Numbered from the stretch's first letter, positions 1-12,987 are shown. The stretch: DNA of 64,000 bases from Setomelanomma holmii (GCA_010015745.1 ML978176.1:2400-66399); one strand, 5' to 3'. Numbers and translations: made by a program. The notes: generated from the letters alone by a model not told the origin.

Positions 1-951
1 CTTGGGATGACCTTCAAGGGCTAATTGCAACTCCAAGGAAGTATCGTGAGATCGACTCCCCAGCTACTCCAAAAACCTCAAAAATGTCCTGCAGTTAACA
101 AGCAAGACAAGCAAGTCAATCAAAAATCACTCCTCAGCTTGACTTGCTTGCGAATTTGGGTGAGCTAGAAACGCTAGTCTCGTCAGGGAGGATCCACCGA
201 ATCAACTCATCCGAAAACAGAATCCACTCAATTTCCACGCCAAAAACAATCACTCCACCTTCCCAACTTGACGTGTTGCTCAGGTGAGGGGGTGTGTCAC
301 GGCTGAAATCTCGCATATATACGGTACTATGGCGGGGTACGATGTGTTCACATTTTGCCCCCTATTTTGACCGCGACATCGATAAACGGAACGATCTACA
401 AGATCTCCACTGGTGTGGATCTAAGTTTGCTGTGCCACACCTCCGCCACGGGGGCAAATATGAGAGCAGCTTCGTGGATAGGGCTGAACCTAGACTTCTT
501 ACATGCGGCAGCGAGCATCACGGTCTGATCCTTCACTGTATCTCAACCTATGCTAACGTTGTGCTTCAGCAAGAAGGTGCTTCACCGGCCGCCACTAGGG
601 GTCTCGGTTACCAGGCAGCACCTGCCCCGCACCTGCGACTCGCACATACAGATATCTGAATTGGTGGTAAGCTCTTTCATCGCCCGCACCAGGTCGTGCA
701 ATACTTCTTGCGCAGCAGTCACCAGAGCTCATCGCGAAAAGACAAGGCTTGCAAACTCCTGTATTACTTTGGAAACTTTTGTCTCTGAACGTTGTCTTTC
801 TCAAATACTCTGAAGACAGCTAGGTCTCTACATGACAGGAAAACATTTCTGGCACTACGGAGGAAGTGGAGCTGAGAGCGCATGACTTATTGCACCATCC
901 GGTGTCTGCGGATTGGCCCGAGACAAACGCGTTGCCATCCGCGCCAGATTC
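1..951. other. Intergenic, nothing recognised
   Basis: Only short overlapping reading frames without domain character occur here on either strand. I see no tRNA, repeat or convincing exon. Confidence 0.5.
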
Positions 952-1584
952 TTAGGACGATCCAAGCAAATCCCAGCTTGGGTAACAGAAGTTGGCTTGA
1001 CTTCCCACACACGATTTATCTGCCGGCCACTTCTCCCTCCTGCACAAGTACCTCAATTGACAGTACGTATATCCTGCGCAAAACTCGCGATTCGTCTCTC
1101 TGCACTCTACGCCGCCTCCCAGGAAGAGGTTGATATTCTCCCTCTGAACATTGAACTCTACACCTTCAAAAGCAATAGTTCCAGCCTGTATGCCCGATTT
1201 CATGCCCTTCGCCGAAGCGGGGATCTTCATGTCCAGCCAGCCCCGAGGATAGTCTTTCAGCTGGCTGGGATCGGCCCAGAAGAATGCACTTGAGTTCCAA
1301 CCTTCATACTTGTGGTATGGGTATCCTCCTTGAGGCAACGTATAAAGGAATGTGGTGTTGTCAGAGCCTGTTGCTCGAGGATCGCCGAGTGGGAATATTC
1401 CAGCGAGGTTCCAGCCCACAGCACCTGAGTGAGTAGGGTCAGGCCAGCCATATTGTTGGAGATGGTTGTCGCATTCAAGGAGACCAAAGTGCAGGTTTGG
1501 CCATCGTATCGTCGTATTGCCTTGAGCAAGGACGGGGCCTGTGCGGAATGCAGCGAGAGTGGAAAAGACAGCAAAAGTTTTCAT
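952..1584 (-). CDS. Candidate secreted protein of unknown function
   Basis: Open frame of about 210 residues. I start it at 1584 rather than at the upstream in-frame Met (1650), because translation from 1584 begins with a classical signal peptide (MKTFAVFSTLAAF, then small residues and an Ala-Gln cleavage-like site). The mature part has several N-glycosylation sequons (for example NTT, NSS), is rich in aromatic residues and Gly, and has several Cys in its C-terminal 60 residues, which fits an extracellular protein. No family is recognised. A short intron near the 3' end (around 1040-1130) is possible, so the last 40-50 residues are uncertain. It could be a small effector-like or wall-associated protein; nothing in the sequence proves that. 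Confidence 0.55.
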   Translation of the reverse strand: MKTFAVFSTLAAFRTGPVLAQGNTTIRWPNLHFGLLECDNHLQQYGWPDPTHSGAVGWNLAGIFPLGDPRATGSDNTTFLYTLPQGGYPYHKYEGWNSSAFFWADPSQLKDYPRGWLDMKIPASAKGMKSGIQAGTIAFEGVEFNVQRENINLFLGGGVECRETNREFCAGYTYCQLRYLCRREKWPADKSCVGSQANFCYPSWDLLGSS

Positions 1585-2960
1585 GACAGCAACTTGCATA
1601 TCCACAGATGTGGTAGAGGTTGGTGACTGGGAAGAGTGCGATATCTCCATCTTTAGTGAACTAACATCTCATATGAGCACCATGAGCAGAAAACGCTGAA
1701 GGATGCGGTATCAATATAGGTCGCAGTCAAGCTACACCTCTGTCAGCCATGGCCTCCGCCCTGCAGTGAGTGTACTGCCCCAGGTTCCTTCCCATCTTCT
1801 TTCACTAGTACCAGGTTAGGCTTAGCGCCTTTTCCTCTCTCTCTCATGTACATAGACCTCTCACTCCGTAGGCCTAATACTACATCATGATTCTCTCCAC
1901 CTGGTCCTAACTGACAACCTCCAATGGAAGGGTCAAGCACAAGAGCAACGCCGGATGAATGTAAGCAATATCGCTATAGTTGCGACAGTAATTCGAGAGT
2001 GAACATCCAGGGGCGTGGCGTCGAGAGAAACCCACTACTTGATCATGTCATGGCAAACGCAGTAGCATCGAATCAATGCAGGAAAAAGGAACCGTGAAGT
2101 CGGTGCGTAGTTTCCTTGATAAGGTTGACAAGTTGACAGTTGGCAGGGCCGACCCAAGTCGAGGGCCGGCATTTCGGCAGGGGCGGCTGGCGTGGTTAAT
2201 TTGAAGCAACATCAATTACCGCCTCCCTCAAGCTCCGAGCGATAGTCCGAGAGACGCAAAAGATGAGAACTCTTGGGGAAGTCTCAATACGGCCAGTCAG
2301 ATCTCGTTGTACGCATTGAAAGGGTTATTCTGATTTGTTCGTCACTTCTTGGAATCCTTGTCAGTTTCGCTCAGAGCTTGCGACATGCGGTAAATCGCCT
2401 TTCTCTGGAACATACGAATACGCTCAGACCCTCTACGATGATTGAAGGCGACGGACACGGTGTCCATCTGCCCACTTGATTGCGGCTGATGTAGTACGGA
2501 TGTTCTCGCCTCGTCGCGCGCGGGCGAAGTCGAGTTGGCAAGCGACGCCCAGGGCGAGGCTGACAGCCTGTTCCCAGATCTGATCCTTCGACACCGTGCC
2601 ACGAAGGTGACTATTCCAAAGTGAGCCCTGCCAGTTCTTTTAGGCAACCATTCGTGATCATATTTCTGTAGGTATTTAGCCGTGCAACTTGCTTTCTTGT
2701 TTAGCCACGGTTGTTGCTCTCGAATGTCAATTCTCCTCGCTAGCAATTTGCGCAATGTTCATCCCAACCGCGCCCAATTGGCTTCGAATGTGAGTGTCGC
2801 CTAGGATACTATCTTCACAGTGCTAAGGCCTCATAGAATCCTGCTCGTCCTGAGCTTGCTTTCGTTCATCCCTCAGCTTCATCGCACCATCACCAGACAG
2901 AATAGTTCTGGTAATTCTATCTGCTACATACTCTCCAACCTCATCTCCACCACCGAATAG
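1585..2960. other. Intergenic, nothing recognised
   Basis: There are short frames only, including a 137-codon minus-strand frame at 2342-2755 whose composition is not protein-like. The right edge may hold upstream exons of the membrane-protein remnant at 2961-3345. Confidence 0.4.
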
Positions 2961-3345
2961 CTCTGCCTAGCATTCTTCTTTGTCGTGAGCAACTGTGAGG
3001 GTTCCGATGTATTCGTGCAGAATCGTATCAGTGCAGGCGACTGGCTCAACCTCATACAAACCACTATCGTGGCATTCCTATGGTTGCTTCCGTTAGTATT
3101 GAAGCCGTACAACCTTCCTATGTCACGAGGCTAACTCAGATAGTCGCAGCTTTGCATATGAGAAGTGGCCGAGGGGCATGTTGATTCAACTGCTGCCAAC
3201 ATGGTACGAGCTTGTTGGCTGGGCAGCGGTTGATAATGGTATCTTTGCGCTGGTACAGGCATGTCTTTTGTGGATTGTGGCACGTCGTGTGAATCCACAC
3301 ATTGAGGACTCTCAAGGCGAGACAGAGCCACTATTGCGCACTTGA
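2961..3345 (+). pseudogene. 3' remnant of an unidentified membrane-protein gene
   Basis: Two plus-strand stretches read as real protein although neither has a start codon. The first (2961-3135) includes the string SAGDWLNLIQTTIVAFLW, a polar turn followed by a transmembrane helix. The second (about 3140-3345) reads EKWPRGMLIQLLPTWYELVG, a further hydrophobic helix and an acidic tail ending in TGA. A CTAACTCAG acceptor lies between them, so they were probably consecutive exons, but no donor restores the frame cleanly, and an in-frame TAG bounds the first stretch at 2958-2960. I read this as the decayed C-terminal part of a multi-span membrane protein. A live gene with unusual splicing cannot be excluded. 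The family is not recognised. Confidence 0.4.
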
Positions 3346-4068
3346 TGATACGCATGTTCGTTCGATGACCTATTGGCTGCGTATTTTCTGAGTAAGTTCT
3401 ACAAGCCAGTCTATATTACGGAGCTGAATTAATCTAAGTTGCTCGGGTTATGGAACGCCCAGTTATGGAAGATGATGGGCCTGGATCGTCCCGGCTTTGA
3501 GGTTGCTCCCGTGTCATATGTTACGTTGATTGAGACCTCAAATGTGTCCCCTTGCTGAACAGTTGACGGGCTTTCCAAGGTAACCCTTAGCTTCGGAGCG
3601 TCCAATGAAGTGGTCGAGTTAGTCCCAGTCTTGTCAATTTCTCACTGCGGTGCTGTGATCCTGGCCACTATCAGCAAGACGATATCAATCGAAAGTACCG
3701 CTACGCGACAAGGTCCAGAGTGGAATCAGCTCACTGCATAGCGCCTCTCGATGGCGAAGGATTGATTGGAGTGTGATGCGCCTTTTATGATCGGCTCAGA
3801 GAAACCAAACATCCCTGCTAGCCCACGAGAAGACTGCAATGAGAGACACAAAGCGGGGCGTAGGGCTGCCAGGTACTGTGCCTCATAGGTGCATACCCAA
3901 AAATTCGACCAACAGGCATAAGGACGAGCCCGTGCTCATCTTGACTGCGCAGCTGAGAACGTGACCATCTGCAAGCCCAGGGTACCTTGCATGGTCACGT
4001 GGATAATCCGCCGACCAATTAGCCTACTACTCTATGTATATAAGCTTAGATCACAGACCTCTCGGTGA
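3346..4068. other. Intergenic, TATA-like site only
   Basis: No coding sequence is recognised. A TATATAA-like motif lies near 4036-4042, followed by a CA-rich leader-like stretch, but no convincing plus-strand gene starts downstream of it. Confidence 0.4.
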
Positions 4069-4969
4069 TCAGGACAATAGACACAAGATACACCAACTAC
4101 TTACACCACCATATTGAGAACAAGGGCATATGCGTTGATCGAGATTGGCAATGTTCAATATCCTTGGGATGGGAGCTGTGCTGATAGCCTGACTGGTCGC
4201 CGACGTGCCGCTCTCGAGGTATTGCCTTCCAGAAGCATGCAGTCTCTCGTGGGGCTTGGGAAATCGGATATAGGCTTGAGCTGCCTTGCCATACAACTCA
4301 ACAACGCCTAGAAGTCGCTCGTTTAGATTGCGGGTAAAGTAAGGGCTGGCCACCTTTACGACACTGAAGATCTTTATTTCGACATCTGGTGCGTTGCGCG
4401 AGTGTTGTGGTACTGAGATTGCGCTGCCTACCACGCTCTTACTTCCGACTTCTCAAAACCCGCGAGAGGCAGTGTAGCCAAGACGTGTCCCGGTGTAGTT
4501 TCCAGACTGGGTTGGACCAGATCTAGCCTGGCTCCTTTGTCTACTGGCCACTCGATGATGCCCAGATTAGGTCTTTCATGTGTGTTGGACTTAAGTGTGA
4601 TCGACTTGAAGAGCTGAGTCCACAAGGGCGTTACTGCCGTATACCGATCATCCTCGAAGAACCCGCCTGGTGTATTCACATCTGTGAAACCAGCATCCCA
4701 TAGAGATTGCGCAGCCTCGACAGTCAAGTCTTGGGTATGGTAGAGATTGGCAAAACTTGCGTCCCACAGGCTTCCCACCAAGACATCTGGCATTGGCACC
4801 AGGAATTTGAGCGTCATGTCCATTACTGGACGCGGGTAAGTTGTCGGCAACAACAGGGGTGTGGCAAGCGAGGACTGCTTCTATGCTAACATGTTGGACA
4901 CTGGCATAGTTGCACACCAAAGGAGGCAATGCCAACCGTAGTGCCAACCACGGAAATAGGATCAACCAT
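4069..4969 (-). pseudogene. Fragmented gene, uncharacterised, with STAND-like N-terminal remnant
   Basis: Three protein-like pieces lie in order on the minus strand. At 4969 an ATG opens 27 codons beginning MVDPISVVGTTVGIASFGVQ, the style of N-terminus seen on many fungal STAND/NACHT-type proteins, which ends at TAG. From about 4855 to 4442 a longer frame contains TVEAAQSLWDAGFTDVN and continues to a possible donor GTAAGA. A third piece (about 4370-4069) can be joined through a 71-nt intron ending AAATAAAG. The first and second pieces do not join in frame through any strong splice pair, so the locus looks broken or is two adjacent remnants. The function of the central part is not recognised. 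Confidence 0.35.
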
Positions 4970-6147
4970 CGCGATGCCTCAAGAGATCTTCGCCGACATC
5001 GATTTGGACCTTTGCAATCACCTTTCTTTGAGGTTCTTGTATGGAGGGAGGCAGGGCTAAGTCTCCTGCCAAGCTGCTGTGGATTGTAATGGCGGAACGG
5101 CAACCTGCATGGTGGAGAAAGTGAGAAAGTGACAGACGAATGGAATCACGGTGTTCGCTTTTGCATGAGGCAGATCGTAGCCCAGACAAGAAACCTACAT
5201 GCTGCGCACAAGTTCTCATCTCTTTGACACATTCAACATTACCTGTTTCTGGACAGCTCACTCCCAGGGTATGGGAAGTCGGAAGTAAGAACGTTCATGA
5301 ACAGCGCAACATTAGCACCACAACGCCCGCCTAATACACTAATTGGCGCACTTGATTGTTGTAAAGGTTTCCAAACATTACTCTCCTCTTAATCTAAACG
5401 AGCGAATTCATGGCGTTGTTGAGCTGTAGGGCTGGCAAGCTCAAGCTTGTGCCCGGATTTCCAAGCCTCACGATGCACGACGAACGTGAGAATAATAATA
5501 TGGGGTAAAATGGTCCATCACTGGATGATGAGGTTCGTGTTCTGAGATCTTGGCCTGCACAGATGCAAGACTGCCGTGTATCGCGAGGTGTTAGGTAGGA
5601 GCGAGTGCCGGAAGCTCGAGGAAGGGACGTCCCTCGCACACGCACGGCCGACTTCCGCTTCGGTGCGGAACACAGCTACCTCACTTCCAACCTCAATCCC
5701 CACACCACCACGTTGACTTTTGTCGCAATGATCGCGTTTATCGAATGCAACAAAGTCTAGCTGATTCACTCCGACCTTCAGCCATCCAAAGTTTCCGAGG
5801 CGATGCGATCTCCCGCGCGCACGCCGCTCTAGCGTCGATCTGCGCGCCTCAAATCGTCATGCATTTTCTCGATGTCCATAGCCAACAATCGCATCATCGG
5901 ATCCCAGCGGACCCCTTGGGGTCCGCTAAGCTTTCCAAGCCCAAAAGTCTTGAGAAGGCTTACTATTCTGGGCATGTAATGACTCTGAAAATGGGAAGCT
6001 CGGGAATTCGGTGAAATTTGCGACTGTGATGTCAAAGGTGAAGGTTTGGGTTAAGATATCGTGAGGATACGTCTAAATTGATCGTGTATTTCGTACCCTT
6101 TCCTCGCCAGAACAACCAGCTGGAACGTTTTGTTGCACCTGTCAGTC
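4970..6147. other. Intergenic, upstream of the MFS gene
   Basis: A minus-strand fragment near 4962-5110 is weakly protein-like and may belong to the broken locus to its left. The rest (5300-6147) holds no recognisable gene; the right end is presumed promoter and leader of the transporter. Confidence 0.4.
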
Positions 6148-8099
6148 ATGGTGGCAGATCTCATTCGCGACTCGCCCTTTGGGCATGTCGTGCGCCTCGT
6201 TTCGCGCGACAAGTACTTTCAGTATCCCGAGGAGCAGGATCACGAGTTGTGCAAGAAGTATGTTAGTGAGAAAAAGTCGGGTTACATGGCGCACCATGGC
6301 ACCGCCCAGCCGCCAGAGGAGGAATCAGAAGAGCTCAACCAGGCACAAGGCCTGAGCGCAAGAGAGGGCAGAGGCTCAGCAACATCGACGCGCACGCATG
6401 TTGACGAAGGCCGGAATGAAGCCAGTGGTGTGCAGATTGATCCCGAGAAGGGCAAGGACAAACATGTTATTGACTGGTACGGCGACAATGATCCGCAAGT
6501 AAGTCCTCTCAAATCCCAAGACTGAGTTTATGCTCACCTGTCTCTCAGAACCCTCGAAATTGGTCGCGTGCGAAGAAGTTCTTTGTGACTTTCGAAATCT
6601 GCTTCCTCACATTCTCCGTGTACATCGGATCCGCCATCTATACCCCTGGTTTGATGGATGTCGTGACGGAGTTTGGTGTCGCTCAAGTCCCAGCAACCCT
6701 CGGTCTCACTCTCTACGTTGCTGGGTACGGTCTTGGACCGATTATCTGGTCGCCGATGAGCGAAGTACCTCAAATTGGTAGACTGTGGGTCTACATTGGT
6801 ACTTTGTGTAAGTCCTGTGACCCTGCTAGCCTTTGGATGGGTGATTGAATCTCTTCATAGTCATCTTCGTAATGTTCCAGATCCCGACCATCTACTCAAG
6901 GAATTTTGGCATGCTTCTCGCCTTCCGTTTCTTGACTGGCTTCTTCGGCTCACCCGCCTTGGCGACTGGTGGAGCGACCATCGCAGATATGTACCGCCCG
7001 CAAAAGCAGGCATACGGCCTTGCAGTATGGGGCATTGGCGCTGTTTGTGAGTCTCAAACTGAACAATCCTTTTAAAATATTTTCTAATTGTCATAGGTGG
7101 ACCTGTACTTGGCCCATTGATCGGCGGCTTTGCTGTGGAATCGGGACCTTTCCCTTCAGGTAGGCATGCACCATGGACCTGGACAATATTCGAGCTCCTG
7201 TGGCTCTCCTCTTTCTGTCTCCTGGTGCTATTCTTCTTCCTTCCGGAGACGAGTTCGCCAAACATCTTGTATCGCCGTACCAAGCGCCTCCGAAAGCTCA
7301 CAGGCGACGATAGGCTGACGTGCGAGCCTGAGATGCAGTCTCAGGAGATGACGCCTAAGGATGTAAGATCATGCCGGCTCAGACCACGTCTACTTACACT
7401 AACACACATGACTAGATCGTCCTGATGGTACTTGTCAAGCCCATCACTCTGAACTTCCAGGAGCCCATTGTGTTCCTGCTTAACCTCTACATTGCACTCA
7501 TCTATGGCTTGCTATACATCTGGTTTGAGTCGTTCCCACTCGTCTTCACACGACTATATGGTTTCAGCCTGGGTCTCGAGGGCGTCGCGTTCCTTGGTAT
7601 ACTTGTCGGCACGCTCATCGCTGCGGGCTTGCTGTTCTCGTGGCTTTACTTTTATCAAGAGAAGCAATTCGACTCTAACGGCAACATTGAGCCAGAGAAG
7701 CGCCTTATCCCGGCCATGGTTGGCTGTTTCTTCGTACCAATCTGCCTGTTTTGGTTTGGTTGGTCATCGCGCTCCGACATTCACTGGATTGTGCCCATCA
7801 TTGGCACGGCGTTCTTCGGTATTGCGGCATTCTCATTGTTCAACGCTGTCCTGCCTTACCTGTCCGACGCGTACCCAGACTCTGTCGCCAGTGTGCTCGC
7901 AGGAAACGACTTGATGCGATCTGCATTCGGCGCAGGCTTCCCCTTGTTCGCGACTGCCATGTACCACAGGCTTGGCATCAACTGGGCTAGCAGTCTTTTG
8001 GCGTTCCTAGGCATTGCCTTTATACCCATCCCGTTCTTGCTGTACAAGTTCGGCAAGCAGATTCGAAACAAGAGCAAGAATGCAAGGAAAGATATCTAG
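6148..8099 (+). CDS. MFS multidrug transporter, DHA1 type (Flr1-like)
   Basis: Proton-coupled drug or small-molecule exporter of the plasma membrane, 581 residues. Five exons: 6148-6498, 6549-6807, 6861-7046, 7097-7362, 7416-8099; all four introns have GT-AG ends and keep frame. The hydrophilic N-terminus (DSPFGHVVRLVSRDKYFQYP) and the DNDPQNPRNWSRAKK entry to TM1 are typical of the Flr1/benomyl-resistance branch of the drug:H+ antiporter-1 family. The loop DMYRPQKQAYGLAVWGIGAV followed by GPVLGPLIGGF corresponds to motif C of 12-TM exporters. About twelve hydrophobic helices are present. The start is the Met at 6148; the upstream in-frame Met at 6130 lacks family character. The substrate cannot be read from sequence, and no biosynthetic cluster surrounds it. 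Confidence 0.92.
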
Positions 8100-8828
8100 A
8101 TTAGAGTGTGATAGAAGATGGAGACCTGTTTGTCAGCGTTCAGCGTGTAGGATAATACTCAATGCTTGCTTTTCTCCACACCATGAAATGTCCCATCAAG
8201 GCAGTGGCCAACGTCCGAGGTGTGTCGCATCGCCGTAAGCGCTCTGCCACGCCACGACTTATCCGTCCACGATGCCCCTGCTGCATCAAGTCTTGGTTCG
8301 TGATGCACTGGACCAGAAGAAAGTCAAGGGTCGCGCTCTAGACCACGCGCAGTCTCAGACCGTGCAAATCCTCCGAAACGCATCAGGGCTGGTCCTGGGC
8401 GCGATGCAAGACACGACGCGGACGAGATGCTGGAACCGGGATGGGGGAGAAAGGTTCCAAGCGCGGATGTCGGCTCCAGATGCCCCGCTGCGATCTCGAT
8501 GAGTAAGGCGTGTGTGGCAACGCCGAACGCGAGCGCGCATCGACTAGGCTGAAGTCTAACTTTGATAATATGCCCTCGCAACGCTCGCGCATGTGGAAGG
8601 CGCCGGCAGCGAGTGCAAGCGCTAGCAGAGACGTCTTTCTCTTTCCCGCCTGTTCCACATACTTCTCGTCGCTGCAGTGCTCCGTGGCGGCGATTTATAC
8701 TGTGACTCCCCTCCGCTGCCTTGATTGTGTAGAGATTGCACCGCCACCGCTCCGCGGTGCTCGAATCAAGATTCCGGGTGCCGATCTTTGCCTGCTCAGG
8801 ACAAAGCGCAGCCATCAATTAGCATATC
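8100..8828. other. Intergenic between MFS and MAPKKK genes
   Basis: No gene is seen. It must carry the MFS terminator and the promoter and leader of the MAPKKK; overlapping minus-strand frames here are not protein-like. Confidence 0.5.
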
Positions 8829-11800
8829 ATGCCGGAAAGCGCGCGAGGGGTGCGCTTCAGCAACGAAGACGCTCGCGACAACGCCCTGCTGCCGCCGGGA
8901 AAGAGAATGAGCATGGCGGACCTGGCCAAGCCTGTTGTGGTGAATGGCCGCGGCCACAACGAGAGCTCCGAATCCTCCTCGGGCGAGTCTGATCACGACA
9001 ACCTTGGCCACGGCGCCAGCATCGAGGAAGGGCAATACCAATTTGCGCCCCCGGTTTCTGCCACCCCGATCGATGAAGTTCCTCCGCTGAACAGCTCTGG
9101 CTACAGCTGGAACAGCAACGTCTCTCTGCCGTCGCGCTCACGAGGGCCTGCCATCATGACAGACCTGCCCGCGCCCATACAGACCAACGGCACGCCTGCG
9201 AGCCGCACACCGCGACCCAGCGCCGTCCGCACCCCGTCGAATGCCTACAACCCAGCGAGACGACCGCAGCAGTTCAGCCTCAACTCCAACACACACCGCA
9301 CGCGCAATTCTTCGCGCTCGCGCCGCAACCCCAACGCCGACTACCGCGCGCAGGAGAAGGCGTACGTGCAGCGCATCCGCCAGGAGAATGAGCAGGACGA
9401 CTTTTTCGACCCAGCCCTGCGCACCCCGAGCTTAGGCTACAGCACCGACTCTGAGACGGACGAGGACTCGCCCTCCACCGCCGAGTATGTCGACAACGAC
9501 CCCTACGACCAGGAGACGCTGCTGTACTATGGCAACGACGACATGCAGCCCTCGATCGAGGAGCTCAAGATCCCTGCGAACCGCGAGCGCCTGGAATGGC
9601 ACTCTATGCTGGCGAGCGTCCTGACGGGCGATGTGGTCAAGCAGGAAAAGAAGCGGCTGATCGGCAGCACCGAGCAGCAGGGCGACAACACCATGAAGGC
9701 CGAGATCTGGATGGGCATTCGCGCCAAGGTCTGTGGGCGGTCGCTGCAGGCTCAACGGCGCATCGTCGACGACATGCGTGGCAAGATCAGGGCGAATCTA
9801 GAGAGCATCATTTCGTTCGAGGTGGAAGGCGCTGCTGAGGCAGGACAGACGGCCGCCCAGCAGGTCGAGGACATTGTCAAGAAGATTGAGAAGGTCGAGG
9901 GCGCCTACCCGACGCGGCAGGCACTGGAGGCAGCATATCCCCGCGCCGCCTCGCAGCCGTACAAGGACGCGTGTGACGCTGTCATCGCCTGGCACAACAC
10001 CATCGCCCTCATCAACACCGAGATGTCTATTCTGAAGAAGTGGGTGGGCAACGAGGAGCTCGACTTCAACAAGGCCCGCCCTCGCTCGTCGCAGGACCAT
10101 CATCTCACTGACGAGTCTTCGTTCATCGATCGCATACTCAAAGAGGACGGCCTCAAGTCCCTGCAGGGCGAGACGAACCTGCTCCAGCCGCTCGAGAAGG
10201 TGATCCAAAAGGCCAAGACAACTCTCATCGCCAATGCCGAGGGCTTTGCCGACCGACATCTACCGCCATACATTGAGGAGCTGCTCACTCTGATCAACTT
10301 CCCCTCACGCCTGCTGCAGGAGATCATCCGTGTGCGTCTGTCATACGCCAAGAAAATCAAGGACCCATCACAGCAGGGAGTCATGATGGCCGAGCAGATG
10401 ATTGCACAGTTCCAGATTCTGCTTGCCATGGCTGGCCAGGTCAAAGAAAGCTACCTCGTCATCTCGCGACCCGAACCAGGCTGGGACCTGCCTCCTTGCA
10501 TCGAGGAGAACTTCGACACGGTCGTATTGGATGCCCTCAAGTTCTACTTCAGGATGTTGAACTGGAAGCTGGCTGCCAACAAAAATACATTCAAGGAAGC
10601 CGAAATCCTAGAACAGGAGTGGGAATTCTGCAACAAGCTTGGAAGACAGCTCCAGGGTGGTGATGTCGAGACTGCTGAGCAATTCAGTGTCCTCACCTCC
10701 AAGTCGCTTACCCGCCTCAGCGCTCATTTCGAAAGGGAGCTGCAGCGACGCCCAGACGAGCTCACTGGCTCCGAGATGGAAAAGCGATACAAACAGATCC
10801 TAGATTCTGTGCGTGTTCGACAGCGTAAGCTCTTCCGTTTCTCCAGGATCTTGACACAGCGTTTCGAGAACTGCACTGAGTACAACATCAACCACATCGA
10901 CCTTGACGAGGAGCAGCTCAGTGACCTCTATGAAGCCTTGGTTGTCACCGGTCACTTCATGGTCGAGACAACAGGGGGCAACAACACTGGCGTTTACATA
11001 ATTGCATCGCCAGCTCTGCAAGACAGGCCACAGGACATCCAGTCGCTTCTTACAACATGCTATCACGCCGAAGAAGCCCCGGAGGATCCGTCAAACCCCT
11101 ATGTTCTGATCATCAAGCCCGAAGAAGCCCTCTACTGGCCTGGAAAGACACTGTCAGCCAATGTTGTCGAACCTCACCTGGACCTGAAGGCTGGTCGTTT
11201 GCGTCTGGTCGCAGACGGCTCTCAACAACGCCTGGCCAATGCCAATGTTTCCTTCCTGCAGGCGATAAACATGGAACTCAATACACTCATCGATCAGAGG
11301 GCCAATTTGCCCCGTGTGAATCAAGAGCTGCAGAAGATCAAGAAGACTGCTTACAAGCTATCCAACACCATCATGGACAGTGTTGAAATCGTCCGCAGGC
11401 AAACTCAAGGTCTAGATTGTCAAGATCTCATACAGACCTGCTTCGCTTTTGCGACTGAGTTTGGGCAACGTTCCGTCCTGTACATGGATTACAATCGCCG
11501 GGCGATGAACAACATCAAGCTGACTAGACTCGCGCTGGACTGGGTCAGCTTCATCTGCGATGACTGCGTAGCATCAGACCGCAAGACTTTTCGATGGGCT
11601 GTCGTGGCTCTGGAGTTCGCCATGATGATGACTCGTGGCCAGAACATTCTCTCGATAAATGACGATGAATATTCCCGATTGCGACTCAAGGTTGCTGGGT
11701 GCATGTCGGTTCTTATCTCGCATTTCGATATCATGGGCGCCAGATCCACCATTGCGGCCCAAGCCGAGCGACAACGCTTGAACGCCATTGCCGGCAAGAG

Positions 11801-12987
11801 TTTGCTGGATCCCAAGAACTCAAAGGACGACGAAGAGTCGATCGAGCTGACGCAAATGCAATGGATGCAGAGGCTAGAAGAAATTGACTCCTTCAGGAAA
11901 GAGAAGGAAGCTGAGCGTCAAGCCCTTGGGAGGGTGCTGGAGGACTCTAATGAAGCCGACCGTGCGCTGACCTACCTGTCGTCGTCTGCTACCAACGTCA
12001 CTCTACGATGGCAACAAGGGCAATTTGTTGGTGGAGGTACATTTGGCTCTGTGTATGCTGCGATGAACTTGGACTCTGGTCACTTGATGGCCGTCAAGGA
12101 AATTCGTCTCCAGGATCCTCAGCTCATCCCAACGATTGTCGCTCAAATTAGAGACGAAATGGGCGTGCTACAAGTCCTCGATCATCCCAACATTGTCTCG
12201 TACTACGGTATCGAGCCCCACAGAGACAAGGTCTATATCTTTATGGAGTACTGCTCTGGCGGCTCGCTTGCAGGTCTGCTCGAACACGGTCGCATCGAAG
12301 ACGAAACAGTCATCATGGTCTACGCACTACAAATGTTGGAGGGTCTCGCCTATCTCCACGAAGCCATGGTTGTGCATCGCGACATCAAGCCCGAAAGTAA
12401 GTTATCTTCCATCTCCTTTTCACGACACTCGCTAATTCCGCCCAGACATCCTCCTGGACCACAACGGTGTCATCAAATTCGTCGACTTCGGCGCCGCAAA
12501 GCTCATCGCCCGCCAAGGCCGCACCCTCGCCGCCGAACACACAGCCACCCGCCAAGGTCGCCAGCGCTCCATGACCGGCACGCCCATGTACATGTCACCC
12601 GAAGTGATCCGCGGCGGTTCCACAGGCCGCCATGGCGCCGTCGACATCTGGTCTCTCGGCTGCGTCATTCTCGAAATGGCAACTGGTCGACGCCCCTGGG
12701 CGTCGATGGACAACGAGTGGGCTATCATGTACCACATTGCCCAAGGCGATCCGCCGCAGCTACCTAGTCGCGAACAACTGTCTGACCAGGGTATCGACTT
12801 TTTGAAAAAGTGCTTTGAACGAGATCCGGCGAGACGTGCGTCCGCGGTCGAGTTGCTTCAGCATGAGTGGATTATGACCCTGCGTGCGCAGTTGAGTCTC
12901 GAGCCCCAGACGCCGAGTACAGAGACGAGTAGCAGTGCGGGTGCGACGCCGCAGAGTAGTAGGCAGAACTCTGCCTATGGATCTTAG
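8829..12987 (+). CDS. sskB: MAP kinase kinase kinase of the HOG pathway (Ssk2/SskB type)
   Basis: Serine/threonine MAPKKK that relays osmotic and oxidative stress from the Ssk1 response regulator to the Pbs2 MAPKK and Hog1. Two exons, 8829-12396 and 12446-12987, give 1369 residues; the 49-nt intron splits the catalytic-loop Asn codon. A long N-terminal regulatory region (disordered to about residue 200, then helical) precedes a C-terminal kinase domain from about residue 1060. Visible motifs are the Gly-rich loop GQFVGGGTFGSVY, the VAIK-type Lys in MAVKEIRL, HRDIKPEN, DFG in KFVDFGAAK, and TGTPMYMSPEVI. The overall architecture and kinase sequence fit Ssk2/Ssk22/SskB/Wis4 rather than Bck1 or Ste11. 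The C-terminal tail is short and Ser-rich. It converges with the carrier gene downstream. Confidence 0.93.

Noticed and set aside
6130..6147. Upstream Met as start of the MFS gene
   Set aside because: The six extra residues are not family-like, whereas the Met at 6148 begins the typical N-terminal motif.
9798..10259. 153-codon minus-strand frame inside the MAPKKK
   Set aside because: Shadow frame of a well-supported kinase gene.
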